From: Trebonia sp. | Lineage (GTDB): Bacteria > Actinomycetota > Actinomycetes > Streptosporangiales > Streptosporangiaceae | Reading direction: 5' to 3' | DNA: 8,672 nt | Assembly (NCBI GenBank): GCA_030038035.1 | Contig: JASHPP010000218.1 | Location: forward strand, 1-8,672 | Shown here: in pieces, positions 5,172 through 8,672 of the stretch | Position numbering within the stretch: the stretch's first letter is position 1 | How the letters are laid out: every line of letters starts with the position of its first letter | The notes under the pieces: model-generated | Told to the model about the DNA's origin: nothing | The model's input: the letters and a program-made list of their open reading frames with translations, nothing else | Databases searched by the model: none | Position numbers and translations under genes: made by a program

Positions 5172-5504
5172 GGGCCTAGTGGGCCCGGCCGTGGCCCCCC
5201 GCCGTCCGTGCCCCTGGTGTGCCCGCCCGGGGGATGCGCTTGATGATCATGGGCCGGAGGTGGCCGCGGGCGGTCCCGTTTGACCCGTGATCATGGTCCA
5301 TGGGCGGTTTCCGGGGGGTGGTTCACGGCTGGACGGGGGAATGTCGGCTATGTGGCCGCCGCTGGCGGGGTTGACCCGTGACCTGCCCTGCGCCGCAGAG
5401 GGGCCAGCGGCCACGGCTGGCACCTTCTGTGACCGAAGACGGCTCACGTGGTGACCGCAGCACTCACGGCCGACTCACTGGGGGCCTAGGGGCCTAGGGG
5501 CTAG
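5167..5504. repeat. CCTAGGGGCCTAG direct repeats bracketing the rbpA-ppm1 intergenic region
   Basis: The 13-mer CCTAGGGGCCTAG occurs at 5167-5179 and again at 5485-5497, in direct orientation 318 bp apart, with a further GGGGCTAG directly after the second copy. Five CTAG tetramers result. The TAG stop codons of both rbpA (5169-5171) and ppm1 (complement of 5501-5503) lie inside these clusters. Confidence 0.75.
5172..5500. other. Non-coding region between convergent rbpA and ppm1, with short repeats
   Basis: No open frame here looks like a protein. Repeated words are TGATCATGG at 5244-5252 and 5288-5296, TTGACCCGTGA at 5280-5290 and 5371-5381, and GGGCGGT at 5268-5274 and 5302-5308. Potential hairpins are GGGGCC/GGCCCC (5171-5176 with 5193-5198) just after rbpA, and GCCAGC/GCTGGC (5403-5408 with 5416-5421). 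Either could help end transcription from the two convergent genes, but neither has a T-run. The repeats could be decayed copies of a dispersed intergenic element. Confidence 0.5.
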
Positions 5505-6259
5505 CGCCGCACGCTGGCCGCGGAGCGGCCGCGCAAGCGGGCCGCGACGCCCCATCGCGCGACCCGGAAAAAGGCTTCGCGGATGACAGCGTTGGTCATC
5601 TTCGACGATCCGCGCTCGCGCTCCACGAACGTGATCGGCACCTCGGTGAGCTTCAGGCCCGACTGCAGCACCCGCAGCGTCATGTCGATCTGGAAGCAGT
5701 AGCCGGCCGACTCGATGTTGTTCAGGTCGATCTTCTGCAGGGTGGCCGCGCGGTACACCCGGAAGCCGCCGGTCGCGTCCCTGACGCCGATGCCGAGCAT
5801 CAGCCGGTTGTAGACGTTGGCGCCGCGGGACAGGTACTCACGGTGCTTCGGCCAGTTGACGACCGTGCCGCCGGGCACGTAGCGCGAGCCGATCACCGCG
5901 TCCGCGCCGTCCAGCGCCGCGAGCAGCCTTGGCAGGTCCTCTGGCCGGTGCGAACCGTCCGCGTCCATCTCGACGATCACGTCGTAGCCGCGCTCCAGTG
6001 CCCAGCTGAAGCCCGCCACGTACGCGCGGCCAAGGCCGGCCTTCTCCGTCCGGTGCATGACCTGCACGTGCCTGTCGGTCTCGGCAAGCTTGTCAGCCAG
6101 GTCCCCCGTGCCGTCAGGGCTGCTGTCATCGACCACGAGCAGGTCCGCGTCAGGAACGGCTTCCCTGATCCGCCCGGCAATGATTTCGAGGTTCTGCCGC
6201 TCGTTGTAGGTCGGCATGACGATGATCACACGGCCGGTGCCCGGAGCCGACTCTGCCAT
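5501..6259 (-). CDS. ppm1: Polyprenol monophosphomannose synthase (GT2 family)
   Basis: Transfers mannose from GDP-mannose to polyprenyl phosphate at the inner face of the membrane, giving the donor used for extracytoplasmic mannosylation of lipoglycans and proteins. The 252-residue protein is a GT-A fold with PTYNE (16-20), DDSSPDGT (44-51), the metal-binding DADGSH (99-104), the conserved [13 protein letters not shown] region (145-157) and ERERGSSKM (213-221). It lacks transmembrane helices, as in single-domain dolichol-phosphate-mannose synthases, and lacks the apolipoprotein N-acyltransferase domain fused to it in M. tuberculosis. The ATG at 6259 is preceded by GAAGGTGA (complement of 6269-6276) with about 9 nt spacing. 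It converges on rbpA, a conserved actinobacterial arrangement. A strongly self-complementary leader region lies directly upstream. The TAG stop lies in a CTAG cluster. Confidence 0.95.
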   Translation of the reverse strand: MAESAPGTGRVIIVMPTYNERQNLEIIAGRIREAVPDADLLVVDDSSPDGTGDLADKLAETDRHVQVMHRTEKAGLGRAYVAGFSWALERGYDVIVEMDADGSHRPEDLPRLLAALDGADAVIGSRYVPGGTVVNWPKHREYLSRGANVYNRLMLGIGVRDATGGFRVYRAATLQKIDLNNIESAGYCFQIDMTLRVLQSGLKLTEVPITFVERERGSSKMTNAVIREAFFRVARWGVAARLRGRSAASVRR

Positions 6260-6278
6260 TACCTGTCTTCACCTTCTC

Positions 6279-6424
6279 TGTCCGGCTCTGCCCAGCAAGT
6301 TCAGTGGAAGAGGGCCCGGGCAGCGACCTCGGTCCGGAGTCGTCTCGTCGGGAACGAGAACGGCCTCCGTTGTCTACTGAGCCACCCGGGCCCTTTCCAG
6401 GCCCAACCCCCTGACAGCCGGACA
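6279..6424 (-). ncRNA. Candidate structured 5' leader (cis-regulatory RNA) of ppm1
   Basis: Read on the minus strand, this region folds as nested inverted repeats. The outer stem is 9 perfect pairs (6279-6287 with 6416-6424). An inner stem of 15 pairs with one bulged G (6305-6320 with 6385-6399) follows. It closes a junction with three small hairpins: 6324-6330 with 6336-6342 (one bulge), 6343-6348 with 6354-6359, and 6359-6363 with 6367-6371 (one shared base). The internal loop can add TCAG/CTGA (6301-6304 with 6411-6414). The outer stem ends 2 nt before the ppm1 ribosome binding site, which suits translational control. No T-run follows, so a terminator is unlikely. I do not recognise a known riboswitch or T-box core. 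Paired positions are read directly; function and strand are inferred. Confidence 0.55.
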
Positions 6425-6434
6425 TGCACCGGCT

Positions 6435-6440
6435 AGCTTA
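6435..6440 (-). promoter_or_regulatory. Possible proximal -10 for ppm1
   Basis: On the minus strand TAAGCT fits TANNNT and would put the transcript start near 6427-6429, 3-5 nt before the first base of the outer leader stem. The -35 candidate, TTTCCC 16 nt upstream, is poor. Confidence 0.3.
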
Positions 6441-6554
6441 TGTCGCGCCTGGCATCGGGAAACTGGCTGCCTCCGCGCTCGCCCTGACACGCCACCAATG
6501 CTACTGCTACGAACCAGCCAATCCGGCCGGCGAGCCCGGTGCTGGACTGTCCCA

Positions 6555-6582
6555 AAAGTACCCCTGATCCGTGCAATGTCAA
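6555..6582 (-). promoter_or_regulatory. Putative vegetative promoter for ppm1
   Basis: On the minus strand a perfect -35 TTGACA (complement of 6577-6582) is followed by 16 nt and TACTTT (complement of 6555-6560), a TANNNT -10. Transcription would begin near 6548 and read toward ppm1 with a leader of about 290 nt that includes the folded region. This is the best sigma-70-type promoter in the window by consensus match. Confidence 0.5.
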
Positions 6583-6632
6583 CTGGCGGAGACCGTTAGG
6601 CATAGAAATTAACTACAGAGGGAACATGCCAA

Positions 6633-6660
6633 ATTACGTTAGGTAACAACGGGCGATAAT
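6633..6660 (+). promoter_or_regulatory. Putative promoter of the L,D-transpeptidase gene
   Basis: TTACGT (6633-6638), 16 nt, then GATAAT (6655-6660, five of six consensus positions) would start transcription near 6667 and give a leader of about 39 nt before the GTG at 6706. The surrounding 6598-6660 stretch is much richer in A/T than the rest of the window, as expected for a regulatory region. GTTAGG occurs twice in it. Confidence 0.5.
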
Positions 6661-6680
6661 CGTGTCCGATCGCTAGCAGT

Positions 6681-6709
6681 GCACACAGTAACCGGGGGGA
6701 ACACTGTGC
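6681..6709 (+). promoter_or_regulatory. Possible hairpin over the transpeptidase start codon
   Basis: GCAC-AC-AGT (6681-6689, with AC bulged) can pair with ACTGTGC (6703-6709). The 13-nt loop holds the ribosome binding site GGGGGGA, and the GTG start lies in the 3' arm. It is only 7 pairs with a bulge, so it could be chance. Confidence 0.25.
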
Positions 6710-7842
6710 GTAGCATCTCGCGGGCCACCGTGGCGTGGGCCTCAGGCGCAGTCATCGCTGTCGGCGCCGGCACGGCCGGCATCTACCTCGCCGTGACCGG
6801 CAGCCATCCGGCGCAATCGGCAAGCCCGGCGCGCGTCGCGGTCAGGCACGAGCCCGCGTCACGGCCGACGCCGCTGCGCTTGCTGTCTGTCAGCCCGGCG
6901 AACGGGAGCCGGGGGGTCGACGGCGCCGACGGCGTGACCGTCACGTTCAACAAGCCGCTGCCGCCGGGGGCGTCCCTTCCGCAGCTGTCGCCGGACATCG
7001 CAGGGACCTGGCAGCAGGACGGCGACAGCGTGGTGTTCGTGCCGCAGGCCGGCTTCACGGCCGGCACCCGGGTGACGGTCACGGTGCCCGGGGCAGACGG
7101 CACGGTTAGTTCAGGATATAAATCGACTTTCACCACCGCCTCCTATTCCGTCCTGCGGCTGCAGGAACTGCTCGCCCAGCTCGGTTACCTGCCGATGACA
7201 TGGACGCCGGCGCCTGGCGCGGCAGTTCCCGCGAGCAGCGCGGCGGCCCAGCTCGCCGCGGCGTACGACCCGCCCGCCGGGACGTTCCACCTGCAGGGCG
7301 GCTATCCGAGCGAGCTGTACTCGTTCTGGCAGCCGGGCAGCGCCAACCTGCTCGACACGGGCGCGATCACCGGCTTCGAGGGCGACCACGAGATGACCAC
7401 CGACGGGGTGGCCAGCCCGCAGGTGTGGGCGGCGCTGCTGACGGCGGCCGAGACGGGCCAGGACAACACGCAGGGCTACAGCTACGCGGTCGCCAGCCAG
7501 AACCTGCCGGAGACGCTGACGATCTGGCACGACGGGCGCGAGGTCTTCAGCAGCCCGACCAACACCGGCATCGCGGAGGCGCCCACGCCGGTCGGCACGT
7601 TCCCCGTCTACCTGAAGCTGCCGTACCAGGTCATGACCGGCTACAACCCGGACGGGTCCTACTACGCGGACCCGGTCCAGTGGGTGTCCTACTTCAGCGG
7701 CGGCTCCGCGGTGCATTACATCGCGCGCGGGTCCTACGGCTGGCCGCAGAGCCTGGGCTGCGTGGAGCTGCCCTACACGGCGGCCGAGCAGGCCTACCCG
7801 ATCCTGCCCTACGGCACGCTGGTCACGGTCACGCCGGAGTAG
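6706..7842 (+). CDS. Exported L,D-transpeptidase (YkuD) with Ig-like domain
   Basis: Forms 3-3 or lipoprotein-type crosslinks in peptidoglycan outside the membrane. The 378-residue protein has an N-terminal hydrophobic segment (about 7-31; no lipobox Cys), a Pro/Ala-rich linker, a bacterial Ig-like domain (about 58-144, including VSPANGSRGVDG and VTVTFNKPL), a region resembling a peptidoglycan-binding domain (147-163, SVLRLQELLAQLGYLP, and 219-251), and a C-terminal YkuD catalytic domain (about 261-376). The catalytic residues appear as His337 in VHYIARGS and the nucleophile Cys352 in SLGCVEL, 15 residues apart. The usual SHGC motif has Leu in place of His. I chose the GTG at 6706 because GGGGGGA lies 6 nt upstream; an in-frame GTG at 6679 would add 9 residues. 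It overlaps the next gene tail to tail by 14 bp. No penicillin-binding or other wall genes are nearby. Confidence 0.88.
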   Translation: MRSISRATVAWASGAVIAVGAGTAGIYLAVTGSHPAQSASPARVAVRHEPASRPTPLRLLSVSPANGSRGVDGADGVTVTFNKPLPPGASLPQLSPDIAGTWQQDGDSVVFVPQAGFTAGTRVTVTVPGADGTVSSGYKSTFTTASYSVLRLQELLAQLGYLPMTWTPAPGAAVPASSAAAQLAAAYDPPAGTFHLQGGYPSELYSFWQPGSANLLDTGAITGFEGDHEMTTDGVASPQVWAALLTAAETGQDNTQGYSYAVASQNLPETLTIWHDGREVFSSPTNTGIAEAPTPVGTFPVYLKLPYQVMTGYNPDGSYYADPVQWVSYFSGGSAVHYIARGSYGWPQSLGCVELPYTAAEQAYPILPYGTLVTVTPE

Positions 7843-8672
7843 GCGCGGCGGGCGACGCCGCCGCCGCCGCGTCCCGCGGGGTGCCCACGTCGGTGACCGC
7901 GGGGTCGCTCCCGTACGGCGCGAACCGGTCGCGCACCGCGGGGTCGTGGCCGGCGACCAGCCACGTGTCCGGCCGCGCCGCCAGCTCCGCGAGCAGGTCG
8001 TAGGCCAGGTACATGCCGGGCAGGTCGGCGGTGATGGCGAACGGGCGGTCGAGTTCGACCTCCTCGTAGAAGTGCAGGGCGTCGGAGGCGAGCACGACCG
8101 TGCCCGTCGCCGTCGCCACGGTCACGATCAGCTGGCCGGGCGTGTGGCCGCCGACCTGCAGGAGCTCCAGCCCTGGCGCGACCGTGTGGTGGCCGGTCAT
8201 GAGGGTGAGCCTGCCCTCGCGGCGGATGGCCTGCAGCAGCGCGAGCTCGCCAGGCTCGGCATGCGCGGCGAACTGGGCGCGGCGGGCGAGCGGGCCGGTC
8301 CAGAAGTCGTATTCGGCCTGGCTCATGACGAGCTGCGCATGCGGGAACTGGTGCAGGTTCCCGATGTGGTCCCAGTGGGCGTGCGTGACCACGACGGTGC
8401 CGACCGCCCCCGGGTCGATGCCCAGCTTCGGCAGGGCGTCGGCGGGCGTGGCATCCCAGTTCCGGCCGCGGCGGTCGCCGGCCGCGGGGGCGAAGCCCGT
8501 GTCGACCAGGGTGACCCGGCCCGCGCCGCCGCCGTCACGGATCACCCAGAAGAAGTAGTCGAGCTGGATCTTCCCGTCCGGCTCGCCGTACAGGTGGTAG
8601 TTGAGGAAGGTCTCGGCCCGCGTGGTGACCCGGTTCCCGTAGCGCACCGCCAGTACCTCGCGCGTACCGCCG
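7829..8672 (-). CDS. AHL-lactonase-type metallo-beta-lactamase hydrolase (5' end cut by window edge)
   Basis: A dinuclear-zinc hydrolase of the N-acyl homoserine lactonase-like family, which opens lactone rings or related esters. Counting from the codon at 8647, it shows LVDTGF (47-52), the metal motif THAHWDH (88-94: His89, His91, Asp93, His94), His168 in GGHTPGQ, Asp189 in ASDALHF and His234 in AGHDP, so a full metal-ligand set. The opening NYHLYGEPDG and DYFFWV are typical of this family. The frame stays open past the GTG at 8647, and the extra codons (REVLAVRYG) also fit the family, so the true start is beyond the window. The C-terminus ends in an Ala/Pro-rich tail. Quorum-quenching activity is suggested only by family; the substrate is unknown. 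The stop codon lies inside the transpeptidase gene. Confidence 0.85.
   Translation of the reverse strand, partial: GGTREVLAVRYGNRVTTRAETFLNYHLYGEPDGKIQLDYFFWVIRDGGGAGRVTLVDTGFAPAAGDRRGRNWDATPADALPKLGIDPGAVGTVVVTHAHWDHIGNLHQFPHAQLVMSQAEYDFWTGPLARRAQFAAHAEPGELALLQAIRREGRLTLMTGHHTVAPGLELLQVGGHTPGQLIVTVATATGTVVLASDALHFYEEVELDRPFAITADLPGMYLAYDLLAELAARPDTWLVAGHDPAVRDRFAPYGSDPAVTDVGTPRDAAAAASPAAPTPA

Noticed and set aside
5169..5243. Stop-codon readthrough of rbpA into a Gly/Pro-rich extension ending at the next stop.
   Set aside because: An open frame of about 24 codons is expected by chance at this GC content, and no readthrough signal is visible.
5247..5447. Minus-strand 66-codon frame in the rbpA-ppm1 spacer.
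   Set aside because: It has no ribosome binding site, Pro/Ser/Gly-rich composition and no recognisable motif, and it runs over the repeated DNA words.
6305..6399. tRNA-like look of the ppm1 leader (GGGCCC closing stem, GGCTCAGTAGAC resembling a D-arm).
   Set aside because: There is no TTCRANNC T-loop before the 3' arm, no D-stem partner, and the closing stem is 15 bp instead of 7.
6150..6425. Minus-strand open frame of 91 codons starting at 6425 and running into ppm1 in another frame.
   Set aside because: It has no ribosome binding site and Gly/Arg/Ser-rich low-complexity composition, and it overlaps the true ppm1 start. It is typical of spurious frames in GC-rich DNA.
5843..6436. Plus-strand open frame of 197 codons antisense to ppm1.
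   Set aside because: It is a shadow of ppm1 codon bias, with no family-like motifs and His/Val/Arg-rich composition.

Overview
This 8.7 kb window is GC-rich chromosomal DNA from an actinomycete. The evidence is very strong G/C bias at third codon positions, frequent GTG starts, GTGA stop/start overlaps, and lineage-marker genes: rbpA (found only in Actinomycetota), a stand-alone polyprenol-phosphate mannose synthase next to it, and a DUF3817 membrane protein. The rbpA/ppm1 neighbourhood is conserved across actinomycetes, including mycobacteria and Streptomyces. I cannot assign a genus. Nothing points to phage, plasmid, transposon or CRISPR.

Layout. (a) 30-1626, minus strand: an adenylate-kinase-like gene overlapping a divergent PRPP synthetase by 11 nt, a compact pair acting on AMP and ATP. 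(b) 1698-3766, plus strand: a two-helix membrane protein, a DUF3817 membrane protein, an RsmC-like methyltransferase and a TrmH-like RNA 2'-O-methyltransferase. The last three are chained by GTGA overlaps. (c) 3856-4638, plus: a glycerophosphodiester phosphodiesterase that looks leaderless. (d) 4782-5171, plus: rbpA, preceded by an exact match to the Streptomyces SigR (thiol-oxidative stress) promoter consensus, with that -35 inside an inverted repeat. (e) 5172-5500: a non-coding stretch between convergent genes, with short direct repeats and CTAG clusters. (f) 5501-6259, minus: ppm1. Its upstream region holds nested perfect inverted repeats that can fold into a multi-branched leader RNA ending just before the ribosome binding site. 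(g) 6706-7842, plus: an exported L,D-transpeptidase with an Ig-like domain. (h) 7829 to the right edge, minus: an AHL-lactonase-type metallo-beta-lactamase, overlapping the transpeptidase tail to tail and cut by the window edge.

How the genes fit together. Most are core functions: RNA polymerase support (RbpA), RNA modification (RsmC-like, TrmH-like), lipid-linked mannose supply (Ppm1), cell-wall crosslinking (Ldt) and nucleotide metabolism. The strongest candidate for something undescribed is the structured leader upstream of ppm1 (about 6279-6424). Next are the divergent prs-adk pair and the palindrome over the rbpA stress promoter. All promoter and RNA-fold calls come from reading the sequence by eye, without folding energies or alignments.
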